DNA from: Paenibacillus macerans | GTDB lineage: Bacteria; Bacillota; Bacilli; Paenibacillales; Paenibacillaceae | Length of the DNA: 64,000 bases | Direction of reading: 5' to 3' | NCBI RefSeq assembly: GCF_023715465.1 | Contig: NZ_JAMBOE010000020.1 | Location: 1 to 64,000, forward strand | In this document: positions 1 to 8,496 of the stretch, in pieces | Position numbering within the stretch: position 1 is the first letter of the stretch | Layout: every line of letters starts with the position of its first letter | Notes under the pieces: generated by a model | Told to the model about the DNA's origin: nothing | What the model saw: the letters and a program-made list of their open reading frames with translations, nothing else | The model's database searches: none | Translations under genes and position numbers: made by a program

Positions 1-2224
1 CACGAACAAGAAACTCGCCGACCCAACTACGGTTGAAGGCGTGACTGGGCAAACGCTCGAGCTCAAAGCGATTGGCATCCCGGGCTACACCCCAGTGGAG
101 CCAACTTACAACTATGAGCTTGGCGTGAAAAATGCTCCACACATCTTCTACTACACCGCCAGCGAACAAACCATTACAGTGAAGTTCGTGGATAAGGAAT
201 TGGGGAATGAACTGATCGAACCTCGCACTGTGATGGGACACACCGGCGAAACCGTAACTCTAACGGCAGCTGAAATTCCGGGCTACACTCCGGAAAACAA
301 AACTGCCGAGTACACGATTAAAGCCGAGGGCCACAACGAGTACATCTTCTACTACACGGCTAATAAGCAAAGCGTAGAAGTACAGTACCTTGAGCAAGGC
401 ACGAATAAGAAACTGGCTGACCCAACTACGGTTGAAGGCGTGACTGGGCAAACGCTCGAGCTCAAAGCGATTAACATCCCGGGCTACACCCCGGTGGAGT
501 CAACTTACAACTATGAGCTTGGCGTAGAAAATGCTCCGCATATCTTCTACTACACAGCCAACGCCACCGAACCAGAAGATAGCAGAACTCTGACTGTCAG
601 ATACGTGGATCAGCAGACGGGGAAAGACCTGCTGAATCCGACCGAACGTTCGGGTAAAGTAGGCGAAAAAATTACCCTGACGGCCGAAGATTACACGGAC
701 ACCGTAACGGGAGCGGTATACAAACCGCACGCTTATGAAGTACCGTACACCTTCACGGAAGATCAGGTGCAGCAATTCGTCTTCAAGTATACTCAAAGTA
801 ATACCGGTCAGGAACGTAATATAACGATCCACCATGTGGATCGGGAGACCAATGAAGAGCTTATCGAGCCAACGACTTCCAAAGGTATTGCTGGAACGAA
901 TTTGGTCTTTTATCCTGAACCTATTTCAGTGACTGACGCCGTTTATTTCCCGGAACAAACCAAGTACGACATTAAAATTACACTAGAGCCGGGACAGGAA
1001 TACACCATCTACTACGTTAAAGGCGAACCGGCTGAATTGGCACAGGTCACCGTCTCCTATCGAGATCGGGAAACAGGTAACGAGCTGGTTGCACAGGAGA
1101 TCTACAAAGGCCGCATTGGCGCCGAAATAGAGCTCTCCGCTAAACAGGTAGATGGATATACTCCGGAAGTTGCGAACCACACGCATACTTGGACCAACGA
1201 TCCGAATCAGACTTATGTCTTCTATTACACGAAAAACGCACCAGCGGATCGTCAATTAACCGTCAAGTATTTGGAAAAGGGCACGAACCGGCAACTGGCG
1301 AACCCGACCACGGTATCCGGCAAGCCGGGAGAGACGAAAACACTTACGGCCGTATCGGTATCCGGCTACACTCCGGTAAAAACAACCGATTCCTACACGT
1401 TCAGTGATCAGGAAAGCCAAGAGTACACGTTCTACTACACTAAAAAATCGTCGGATTCATCCGGCTCCAGCGGATCGGATAATTCGGGAAGTTCAAACCC
1501 AAATCCAAATCCAAGCCCAAGCACACCGGAAGTAGATCCACTTCCGCCGTTGCCTGCCGTTCCGCCAACACTTGAAACGGAAAATCACTACGACTACATT
1601 AACGGGTATCCGGACGGCACGGTTAAGCCGCTGAACAATATTACCCGTGAAGAAGTCGCGGCGATCTTCTACCGGTTGCTGGATGATGAAAGCCGCTCCG
1701 CCTACCTGAAAACCGGCAATTCCTTCTCCGACGTTGGAAATACGCGCTGGTCCAACAAGCACATTTCCACGATGGAGAATGCCGCAATTATTACGGGATA
1801 TCCGGACGACACCTTTAAGCCGGGGCAATATATTACCAGAGCCGAGTTTGCGGCGATCGCTTCCCGCTTTGACAAGCTGGACGAACGGTCAAACGATATG
1901 TTCACGGACATCACGGGACACTGGGCGGAAAAATATATCGCCTCCGCAGCCAACAAAGGCTGGATCAAAGGCTACGCGGACGGAACCTTCAAACCGGATC
2001 AATACATTACCCGGGCTGAAGCAGCGAAATTCATCAACAGCGTACTGAACAGAAAAGTCGATAAGGACGGAATTCATAAGGATACGAAGCAGTGGCCGGA
2101 CAATATCACTAGCATGTGGTATTACTATGATATTCTCGAAGCCACCAATCATCATGAATACTCCAGAAATGAATCCGGTGTCGAGGTTTGGGAAGAAGTA
2201 AAACCTGGCCGCGTCTATCCTTAA
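1..2224 (+). CDS. MucBP-repeat, SLH-anchored surface adhesin (3' part)
   Basis: The gene enters from the left edge, so its start and signal peptide are not visible; the frame is open from base 2. It encodes about six and a half MucBP-like modules of 60-75 residues, each ending in a YYT-type strand. A Ser/Gly/Asn/Pro linker and a proline-rich segment, PLPPLPAVPP (bases 1538-1567), follow, and then three S-layer homology domains with motifs such as GYPDGTVKP, ITRAEFAAI and GYADGTFKP. MucBP domains bind mucin-like or matrix ligands and SLH domains hold proteins on pyruvylated wall polymer, so the product should be a cell-surface adhesin. XXPPXP sites like PLPPLP are cut by Pro-Pro endopeptidases, and a PPEP-like gene lies immediately downstream on the other strand. 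The ligand is unknown. Confidence 0.9.
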   Translation, partial: TNKKLADPTTVEGVTGQTLELKAIGIPGYTPVEPTYNYELGVKNAPHIFYYTASEQTITVKFVDKELGNELIEPRTVMGHTGETVTLTAAEIPGYTPENKTAEYTIKAEGHNEYIFYYTANKQSVEVQYLEQGTNKKLADPTTVEGVTGQTLELKAINIPGYTPVESTYNYELGVENAPHIFYYTANATEPEDSRTLTVRYVDQQTGKDLLNPTERSGKVGEKITLTAEDYTDTVTGAVYKPHAYEVPYTFTEDQVQQFVFKYTQSNTGQERNITIHHVDRETNEELIEPTTSKGIAGTNLVFYPEPISVTDAVYFPEQTKYDIKITLEPGQEYTIYYVKGEPAELAQVTVSYRDRETGNELVAQEIYKGRIGAEIELSAKQVDGYTPEVANHTHTWTNDPNQTYVFYYTKNAPADRQLTVKYLEKGTNRQLANPTTVSGKPGETKTLTAVSVSGYTPVKTTDSYTFSDQESQEYTFYYTKKSSDSSGSSGSDNSGSSNPNPNPSPSTPEVDPLPPLPAVPPTLETENHYDYINGYPDGTVKPLNNITREEVAAIFYRLLDDESRSAYLKTGNSFSDVGNTRWSNKHISTMENAAIITGYPDDTFKPGQYITRAEFAAIASRFDKLDERSNDMFTDITGHWAEKYIASAANKGWIKGYADGTFKPDQYITRAEAAKFINSVLNRKVDKDGIHKDTKQWPDNITSMWYYYDILEATNHHEYSRNESGVEVWEEVKPGRVYP

Positions 2225-2238
2225 TAAAAACAAAGCAC

Positions 2239-2280
2239 GCTCCCTTCCGGTTAAGCCAACCGGAGGGGAGCTGTTTTTTT
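2239..2280 (+). terminator. intrinsic terminator after the adhesin gene
   Basis: GCTCCC/GGGAGC and TCCGGTT/AACCGGA arms form a long hairpin followed by a run of seven T on the plus strand. It lies between the two converging stop codons and may also slow transcription from the protease side. Confidence 0.85.
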
Positions 2281-2284
2281 ACGT

Positions 2285-2938
2285 TTAATTGGCGTTTGCG
2301 TACAGCTTGTCCAAAAATTCGTAGGTCAAAGGCATGTCCTCTTTCAGCTTCTTTTTCGTTTCTTCACTGTAAAAATACAAGGTTGACGTTTCCGCAAAAT
2401 ATTCGTTCGAATACGCCGAAAGGTAACCGTCACCGCTGTAATCATTGTTGGCTTCTTTTTGCCAAATTTCCGTAAATTCAAGCGAAGAGCTAATGTTATT
2501 CAACACAATCCGGTCAATCGCATGGAACGTTTCATGAAGCTCCAGGTTTTGTCCGTTGTGGCCCTTCCCTTTATTGCTGTACCCGATTCTTACGATCACC
2601 ACGTTCATGCTGACGCCCGGCACATCGTCCCAGGTTAGCCCGGTCTTCTCCCAGCCTCTCGGAGTAACGCCCTTGTACTGGGCGAATTCCGGTTCATCGG
2701 TAATTTTGCCGTTGACCAGTTTGATTTTGACGCCGTTGTCCTTCAAGCCCTCGAGAAGAGAAGCCGGAATTTCGGAGAGACGGCTTAGCATTTTGCCTGC
2801 ATCGCTCTTGTTGTAGTCCTCTTTAGGCAACACGACAATATCATCAACCAAACTTTGATTATCTTCCGCATGGGCCGGAATTGCCGCTAGATTCATAGCA
2901 AACATAAGTGCAAACGCCAAATAAACGATTCGTCTCAT
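2285..2938 (-). CDS. Secreted Pro-Pro endopeptidase-like metalloprotease (PPEP family)
   Basis: This 217-residue protein has a signal peptide (cleavage near AHA-ED, residue 24). Its zinc motif is HETFHAID (H135, E136, H139), followed by Y176 and EYFAE with the third ligand at E183. The size, the HExxH to EYFAE spacing and the Tyr seven residues before the Glu match Clostridioides PPEP-1 (Zmp1) and Paenibacillus PPEP-2, which cut between two prolines in XXPPXP. The neighbouring adhesin has PLPPLP between its adhesive and anchoring parts, close to the PLPPVP reported for PPEP-2. The gene has a GGGAGGA ribosome site before the ATG and two c-di-GMP-I aptamers in its leader. The inferred role is release of the adhesin from the cell surface. 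Family assignment is strong; the exact cut site is inferred. Confidence 0.88.
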   Translation of the reverse strand: MRRIVYLAFALMFAMNLAAIPAHAEDNQSLVDDIVVLPKEDYNKSDAGKMLSRLSEIPASLLEGLKDNGVKIKLVNGKITDEPEFAQYKGVTPRGWEKTGLTWDDVPGVSMNVVIVRIGYSNKGKGHNGQNLELHETFHAIDRIVLNNISSSLEFTEIWQKEANNDYSGDGYLSAYSNEYFAETSTLYFYSEETKKKLKEDMPLTYEFLDKLYANAN

Positions 2939-3029
2939 CCCGTGTTCCTCCCGAAGCGCACCGAATACGATGCGTATTCAACAACCGATTCAGGAAGAAA
3001 CGAAATACCGTGTATTTACGTTTGGCTTC

Positions 3030-3121
3030 CATACCGGCAACTGGCTGGCGTTACGGATTCCCGTGGTAGCCCCTATAGCTTTGCGTCCCCATCTTTCGAT
3101 GGATTTGCCTTTATCAATATG
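3030..3121 (-). promoter_or_regulatory. c-di-GMP-I (GEMM) riboswitch, proximal aptamer
   Basis: Read on the minus strand this has the GEMM core: AAAGGCAAATCC, a GAAA tetraloop (CCATCGAAAGATGG), GACGCAAAGC, then CAGCCAGTTGCCGG, enclosed by a P1 stem (CATA...TATG plus G-U pairs). It ends about 90 bases before the protease ATG. No poly-U hairpin follows it, but a GAATACG/CGTATTC hairpin lies close to the ribosome site, so translational control is possible. Confidence 0.88.
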
Positions 3122-3141
3122 AAAATGAAGTCCAAGCCAAC

Positions 3142-3173
3142 AAAAAAGACCTTCTTACCGAAATAAGAAGGTC
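3142..3173 (-). terminator. Terminator in the expression platform of the distal riboswitch
   Basis: On the minus strand a perfect 10-bp stem (GACCTTCTTA/TAAGAAGGTC) is followed by six U. It stands directly after the distal aptamer and before the proximal one, where an expression-platform terminator would sit. Confidence 0.85.
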
Positions 3174-3204
3174 CGCCATGCAACGTTTAAGAAACGCTGG
3201 CCTC

Positions 3205-3293
3205 TTGATCGGTAACTGGCTGGTATAGCGAACATGCCGCCTTAACCCCTATAGTTTTGCGTCTCCATCTTTCGATGGATTTGCCTTTATCAA
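3205..3293 (-). promoter_or_regulatory. c-di-GMP-I (GEMM) riboswitch, distal aptamer
   Basis: A second GEMM aptamer on the minus strand has AAAGGCAAATCC, the CCATCGAAAGATGG tetraloop hairpin, GACGCAAAAC and CCAGCCAGTTACCGATC. The closing P1 pairs TTGAT with ATCAA. It begins about 40 bases after the predicted promoter and is followed by a strong terminator, so it probably controls elongation into the second aptamer and the protease gene. Confidence 0.9.
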
Positions 3294-3337
3294 CCACATA
3301 AAATATTTAACTTTCATAAATCTACCAATCTAGTTTT

Positions 3338-3366
3338 AGAATAAGTCCGATAGACTAGATAGTCAA
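3338..3366 (-). promoter_or_regulatory. SigA-type promoter for the riboswitch/protease transcript
   Basis: On the minus strand TTGACT and TATTCT are separated by exactly 17 bases, and the expected start falls just upstream of the distal aptamer. Confidence 0.7.
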
Positions 3367-3574
3367 GAGTCTTTTGCAAAAAAATGTCGAGCCTTCGGGC
3401 AAGAAAATTATCATTTTTTTGCGTAAAATCACACATCATTCCCATAGAAAAACTACTTCCATTTAGAAGGATTGGAGTTTATGCTTATTTTCTAAATTAT
3501 AGAAAAGGAGTGAATATATCGTAAGTTTTATTAGTCTGAAATTGTTGAACTTTTGAAAAAATTGGAGGGTACTA

Positions 3575-6500
3575 ATGAAAAAGTATTGGGTATGGTTAAG
3601 CATCATGGCATTGTTGGTAGGGGCCGTTCTGCTCCCGCTCGGTTCATCTGCGGTTCAAGCTGCCGAAGAGGCGAACCTGGCCTTGGGTAAAGCCAGTGCG
3701 GCAAGCGGCCATAACGGCGTTTATGTTGCTGCAAACGCTTTCGACAATAATCAGAACAGCTATTGGGAGAGCACAAACAATGCGTTTCCGCAGTGGATTC
3801 AAACTGACCTGGGCAGCGAAACCAGCGTCGACCGAGTGGTTCTGAAGCTGCCGGCGGGCTGGGAATCGCGCACGCAAACGTTATCGGTTCAGGGAAGCGA
3901 TGATGGCGCAAGCTTCTCGCCTATCGTAGACTCCGCCGAGTATACGTTTGATCCGGCGGCCGGCAACACGGTGGAGCTTGATTTCTCGGCCGTTACCGCC
4001 CGTTACGTCCGAATCCAGGTGACGGCCAATACAGGCTGGCCGGCGGCACAATTTTCCGAAGTGGAGGTATACGGGAGCGAGAACGGGGGCGGCGATCCCG
4101 ATCCCGGCACCGATCCTGGCGAAGAGCCCGGTAACGGGACGAATCTGGCGGCCGGCAAACCGATTGAGGCCTCCTCTGCCACCTTCAATTATGTGGCGGC
4201 CAATGCCAATGATGACAACATAAACACGTATTGGGAAGGTAACGGCCATCCAAGCACATTAACCGTAGACTTGGGAGCCAACGCCAACCTTTCCTCGGTC
4301 GTGATCAAACTAAATCCGGCAAGCGAGTGGGGAACGCGCACGCAAACGATCCAGGTGCTGGGCCGCGAGCAAGGCTCCTCGACCTTTACGAACCTGGTTT
4401 CCGAGGCAAAATACACCTTTAACCCGGCTAAGCAAAACACTGTAACGATTCCCGTCAGCGGAACGGCGAGCAGCGTGCAGCTGCGGTTCACGGCAAACTC
4501 CGGAGCGCCTGGCGGACAGGTTGCGGAGTTTCAGGTTTTCGGTGTCCCGGCGGCCAATCCGGACTTAACCGTGACCGCTTTATCCTGGACGCCAAATAAC
4601 CCGGGTGAAACGGATGAGGTTACTTTAAATGCAACCGTGAAAAATATCGGCACATCCCCCTCTCCAGCGACGGATGTGGGCTTCTACCTGAACGGAACGT
4701 TGGCCGGTACTTCCCCTGTCGAAGTGCTGGATACCGGAGCTGTGGCGGCGGTATCGCTGAATGCCGGCGCGAAAACCGCCGCATCTTACACGGTCAGCGC
4801 CAAGGCCGACGAGCGCAATTCGGTGATTGAGCTGGATAAGACGAACAACGAATTTACGCATCCAACACCGCTCGTCATCGCGCCTATAGCCAGCTCCGAC
4901 CTGGTCGGAACGGTCTCCTGGACGCCAAGCACCCCGGCTTCCGGGGACGCGGTATCTTTTCATGTGAACCTGAAAAACCAAGGCTCGATCGCAACGGCAG
5001 GCGGCGCTCATGAAGTTACGCTGACGCTTAAAAATGCCGCCGGCACCACGCTGCAAACGTTAAACGGAGCTTATCAGGGCGCTTTAGCGGCAGGCGCGGA
5101 CGCCGATATCGCCATTCCGGGAACGTGGACGGCAGCGGACGGAAACTACACGGTCCAGATCACCGTGGCCCCGGACGAGAATGAAGCTGCGGTGAAACGG
5201 GAAAACAACAACAGTTCGGCCAGCCTGGCCGTGTACGCACAGCGTGGGGCAAGCATGCCGTATTTCCGCTATGACACCGACGAGGCTGTCCGCGGCGGCG
5301 GCGCTGTACTGATGAGCGCGCCGACCTTCGATCAGGCGCTGACCGCGTCCGAGGCCTCTGGCCAAAAATACGTTGCCCTGCCTTCAAGCGGCTCCTATCT
5401 GGAATGGACGGTTAAACCGGGGCAAGGCGGGGACGGCGTGACGATGCGCTTCACGATGCCCGATTCCTCCGACGGGATGGGACAAAACGGCTCACTTGAC
5501 GTTTATGTCAACGGCGCCAAGGTGAAGGCCGTACCGTTGACCTCATACTATAACTGGCAATACTTCTCGGGTGATCAGCCCGGAGATACGCCCGGCGCGG
5601 GACGCCCGCTCTTCCGTTTCGATGAAGTGCACTGGAAGCTGGACACGTCCCTTGAACCCGGCGACACGATCCGCATTCAGAAGGGCAACAACGACAACAT
5701 CGAATACGGTGTAGACTTCATTGAAATTGAGCAGGTTCCCGATCCTATCGCGCGTCCGGCCAATGCGGTTTCCGTCACCGATTACGGCGCTGTCGCGGAC
5801 GATGGCAAGGATGACCTTGACGCTTTTAAAGCAGCCGTGAATGCGGCGGTGGCGGAAGGCAAAACTCTGTATATCCCGGAGGGCACCTTCCATCTTGGAG
5901 GCATGTGGGAAATCGGCTCGGCGAGCAAAATGATCGATGATCTCAAGGTCATGGGCGCGGGGATCTGGCATACGAATCTGCAGTTCACCAATTCCAATCG
6001 GGCGTCCGGCGGCATCTCGCTCCGCATTTCAGGTCAGCTTGATTTCAGTAATGTATACATGAACTCGAGTTTGCGGTCGCGATACAACCAGGAAGCCGTG
6101 TATAAAGGTTTCATGGACAATTTCGGCACGAACTCGAAGATCCACAACGTATGGGTGGAGCATTTTGAATGCGGGTTCTGGGTTGGAGACTACGCCCATA
6201 CGCCGGCCATGACCGCAACGGGGCTGGTCATCGAAAACAGCCGCATCCGCAACAACCTTGCCGATGGGGTCAATTTCGCCCAAGGCACCAGCCATTCGAC
6301 CGTACGCAACAGCAGCCTGCGCAATAACGGCGACGACGCGCTGGCCATCTGGACGAGTAACGTAAACGGCGTTCCCGCCGGCGTAAACAATACGTTCTCG
6401 TACAACACGATCGAAAACAACTGGCGCGCCGGCGGCATCGGCATTTTTGGCGGCAGCGGACACAAGGCTACCCACAACCTGATCATCGACGCTGTCGGCG

Positions 6501-6946
6501 GCTCCGGCATCCGTATGAACACCGTGTTCCCGGGCTATCATTTCCAAAACAACACCGGCATTGAGTTCTCGGATACCACGATCATCAACAGCGGCACCAG
6601 CAAAGACCTATATAACGGGGAACGCGGCGCCATCGATCTGGAAGCTTCGACCGACGCTATCCAGAATGTCACGTTCAACAACATCGATATCATCAACAGC
6701 CAACGTGACGCCATCCAGCTCGGATACGGCGGCGGCTTCCAAAACATCGTGTTCAACAACATCACGATCGACGGCACCGGCCTGGACGGGGTAACCACTT
6801 CGCGTTTCTCGGGACCGCATCAGGGCGCCGCGATTTTTACCTACACCGGCAACGGTTCGGCCACATTCGACAACCTGGTTACCCGCAATATCGCCTATCC
6901 TGATCTGTATTACATTCAGAACGGGTTTGATTTGGAGATCAATTAA
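3575..6946 (+). CDS. Secreted GH87 alpha-1,3-glucanase (mutanase)
   Basis: A 1123-residue secreted enzyme starting at an ATG behind GGAGGG. Order of parts: signal peptide (1-29), a discoidin-like F5/8 type C domain (about 31-166), a Gly/Asp/Pro linker, a second discoidin domain (188-325), two CARDB-like Ig domains (330-555), a CBM6/35-like region (about 558-725) and a C-terminal parallel beta-helix (730-1123). The helix has D897 in ADGVN and D920-D921 in NGDD. The 23/24-residue spacing equals that of the three catalytic Asp of characterised GH87 alpha-1,3-glucanases, whose discoidin modules bind alpha-1,3-glucan. The product should hydrolyse alpha-1,3-glucan of fungal walls or streptococcal mutan. 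It converges on the chitinase gene. Confidence 0.88.
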   Translation: MKKYWVWLSIMALLVGAVLLPLGSSAVQAAEEANLALGKASAASGHNGVYVAANAFDNNQNSYWESTNNAFPQWIQTDLGSETSVDRVVLKLPAGWESRTQTLSVQGSDDGASFSPIVDSAEYTFDPAAGNTVELDFSAVTARYVRIQVTANTGWPAAQFSEVEVYGSENGGGDPDPGTDPGEEPGNGTNLAAGKPIEASSATFNYVAANANDDNINTYWEGNGHPSTLTVDLGANANLSSVVIKLNPASEWGTRTQTIQVLGREQGSSTFTNLVSEAKYTFNPAKQNTVTIPVSGTASSVQLRFTANSGAPGGQVAEFQVFGVPAANPDLTVTALSWTPNNPGETDEVTLNATVKNIGTSPSPATDVGFYLNGTLAGTSPVEVLDTGAVAAVSLNAGAKTAASYTVSAKADERNSVIELDKTNNEFTHPTPLVIAPIASSDLVGTVSWTPSTPASGDAVSFHVNLKNQGSIATAGGAHEVTLTLKNAAGTTLQTLNGAYQGALAAGADADIAIPGTWTAADGNYTVQITVAPDENEAAVKRENNNSSASLAVYAQRGASMPYFRYDTDEAVRGGGAVLMSAPTFDQALTASEASGQKYVALPSSGSYLEWTVKPGQGGDGVTMRFTMPDSSDGMGQNGSLDVYVNGAKVKAVPLTSYYNWQYFSGDQPGDTPGAGRPLFRFDEVHWKLDTSLEPGDTIRIQKGNNDNIEYGVDFIEIEQVPDPIARPANAVSVTDYGAVADDGKDDLDAFKAAVNAAVAEGKTLYIPEGTFHLGGMWEIGSASKMIDDLKVMGAGIWHTNLQFTNSNRASGGISLRISGQLDFSNVYMNSSLRSRYNQEAVYKGFMDNFGTNSKIHNVWVEHFECGFWVGDYAHTPAMTATGLVIENSRIRNNLADGVNFAQGTSHSTVRNSSLRNNGDDALAIWTSNVNGVPAGVNNTFSYNTIENNWRAGGIGIFGGSGHKATHNLIIDAVGGSGIRMNTVFPGYHFQNNTGIEFSDTTIINSGTSKDLYNGERGAIDLEASTDAIQNVTFNNIDIINSQRDAIQLGYGGGFQNIVFNNITIDGTGLDGVTTSRFSGPHQGAAIFTYTGNGSATFDNLVTRNIAYPDLYYIQNGFDLEIN

Positions 6947-6968
6947 GGGTCCGTACAGTGAAAAGCAC

Positions 6969-7012
6969 GCGAGCAGCAGGGGATTAGTTCCCTTGCTGCT
7001 CGCGCTTTTTTT
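6969..7012 (+). terminator. Terminator between GH87 and chitinase genes
   Basis: A 10-bp GCGAGCAGCA/TGCTGCTCGC stem with an inner GGGA/TCCC extension is followed by GC and seven T. It lies between two converging genes and may act both ways. Confidence 0.85.
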
Positions 7013-7014
7013 GA

Positions 7015-8445
7015 CTATTTATTATAAGCTCTTACGGTATCGCCGATGGCCTGCAGCAAGCTTTTGCTGGTATCGGTGGTGTCCTGGGTCAGCTCCCAGG
7101 CCATGATGCCTCCAAGCTGCTCCAGGGCAAATTGGGTCTTTTTCTTAATGGTCGGAATTCCATTATAGTAAGCTTCCATACCGTTGATCATAGAAACGTC
7201 GGTGTTATAGGCATTGGGGTTGGCTTGCAAAATAGCGGCATAGGTAGCCCAGGAGGGTCTGCCATAGAAAGGAACGCCCAAAACAACTTTTTCCGCGGGC
7301 ATTTTTCGCGTTTCCTTCCAATACTTTCCGCTAAGGACGGCAAAATCATAGGTGGAATGTCTGTTTCCGTCGCCTCCGTCATAAGCCATCACATTAAACC
7401 AGTCCACCGCATTGATGACCTTGTCAGTGTGAGCCGCTGCATCCCAGTAAATCACGCCTTCCGGAGTCACGCCGCTAATGACGGCGGAAGTCAGGAGCAT
7501 GTTTTGCTTTTTAAGCTCCTTGCTCAAGTACACCATCAAATCTTCATACTGCTGCTTGCTTGAACCGTCCGATCTCGGGTGCTCCCAGTCCATATCCACG
7601 CCATCAAACCCGTATTGCTTGGCCATGGTGATGATAGCGTCGCCGAACTTTTTAATCTTCTCCGGCGTACTGGTCGCCGCCATGAAGGTGTTCTCCAGCG
7701 GGGTTCCGTTGTAAGACCAGCCGCCTATCGCAAGCAGGACCTTCACATCGTTGGCATGAGCCGTCTTGATAATTTGGCTGGCGGCACTGGCATTCTCCAG
7801 CGGCAGAAGCCCGCTTTCACTGGTCGGAATGGCGAACGCATAATTGATATGCGTCAGGTTATGATATTGAATCGTGTTAATCTTGCCGGGTTCCCAACTT
7901 GGGTAATAGCCCACTACTTTGAAGCCGCCTGGAAGGGACGGATCCGTCGGATCGGTTGGGTTGGTTGGATCCGTTGGATTGGTCGGGTCGGTTGGGTCCG
8001 TCGGATTGCCTCCGATCAGCTCCCAAACGTCCGCAGCGCCGGGGGTTTCCCCTTGAGTCCACCATTTAGCTTTGTACAGTTGGCCGTTGTAAGAAACGAT
8101 ATTACCGGCAACATAAGCTGCACCGCTGTTCCATGCCGGATAGGTACCGTCCGATGGTGCGGCTAATTCCCAAACCTCAGATGCACCGGGGGTGTCTCCT
8201 TGTGTCCACCATTTGGCCTTGTATTCCTGACCGTTATAGGAGACGATGTCTCCGCTGAGATAGACTTTGCTGCTATCCCATTCCGGATAGGCGCTGGCCA
8301 GCAAAACCATGCCGGTATCGGCCGCGGCCGCAGCTTGATCGGCTGCCGCTTGGGACACCTGCGTGTTTAACCCTAGTGGAGTGAAAAGCGAAATCAATAA
8401 TGCCAATACGACTAAAAAAGAGAATTTCTTTTTATGATTCCTCAT
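7015..8445 (-). CDS. Secreted GH18 chitinase with two CBM5/12 modules
   Basis: This 476-residue protein has a signal peptide (first 33 residues), two near-identical chitin-binding type 3 modules with YPxW and AKWWTQG motifs (about 52-95 and 100-143), a PTDPTN-type linker and a GH18 barrel (about 172-476). The catalytic signature is DGVDMDWE, with proton donor E288, and NVMAYD and MAWE strands follow. GH18 enzymes cleave chitin by substrate-assisted retention. The beta-1,3-glucanase gene ends 51 bases upstream on the same strand, so the two are probably co-transcribed and act together on fungal walls. Confidence 0.93.
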   Translation of the reverse strand: MRNHKKKFSFLVVLALLISLFTPLGLNTQVSQAAADQAAAAADTGMVLLASAYPEWDSSKVYLSGDIVSYNGQEYKAKWWTQGDTPGASEVWELAAPSDGTYPAWNSGAAYVAGNIVSYNGQLYKAKWWTQGETPGAADVWELIGGNPTDPTDPTNPTDPTNPTDPTDPSLPGGFKVVGYYPSWEPGKINTIQYHNLTHINYAFAIPTSESGLLPLENASAASQIIKTAHANDVKVLLAIGGWSYNGTPLENTFMAATSTPEKIKKFGDAIITMAKQYGFDGVDMDWEHPRSDGSSKQQYEDLMVYLSKELKKQNMLLTSAVISGVTPEGVIYWDAAAHTDKVINAVDWFNVMAYDGGDGNRHSTYDFAVLSGKYWKETRKMPAEKVVLGVPFYGRPSWATYAAILQANPNAYNTDVSMINGMEAYYNGIPTIKKKTQFALEQLGGIMAWELTQDTTDTSKSLLQAIGDTVRAYNK

Positions 8446-8496
8446 ATGTTCAATCCTTTCTTCTTATCAATCTACTAAATTGAAATTGGCAGCATT

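Noticed and set aside
3421..3540. Short open frame or leader before the GH87 gene
   Set aside because: Only a five-codon frame follows a GGAG, and no conserved structure is apparent.
6029..6547. Long open frames antisense to the GH87 gene
   Set aside because: They have no ribosome sites and their translations show no family; the GH87 frame has all catalytic residues.
7920..8010. Short tandem DNA repeat (GGTTGGGTCGG-like)
   Set aside because: It encodes the PTDPTN linker of the chitinase; not a CRISPR or independent repeat.
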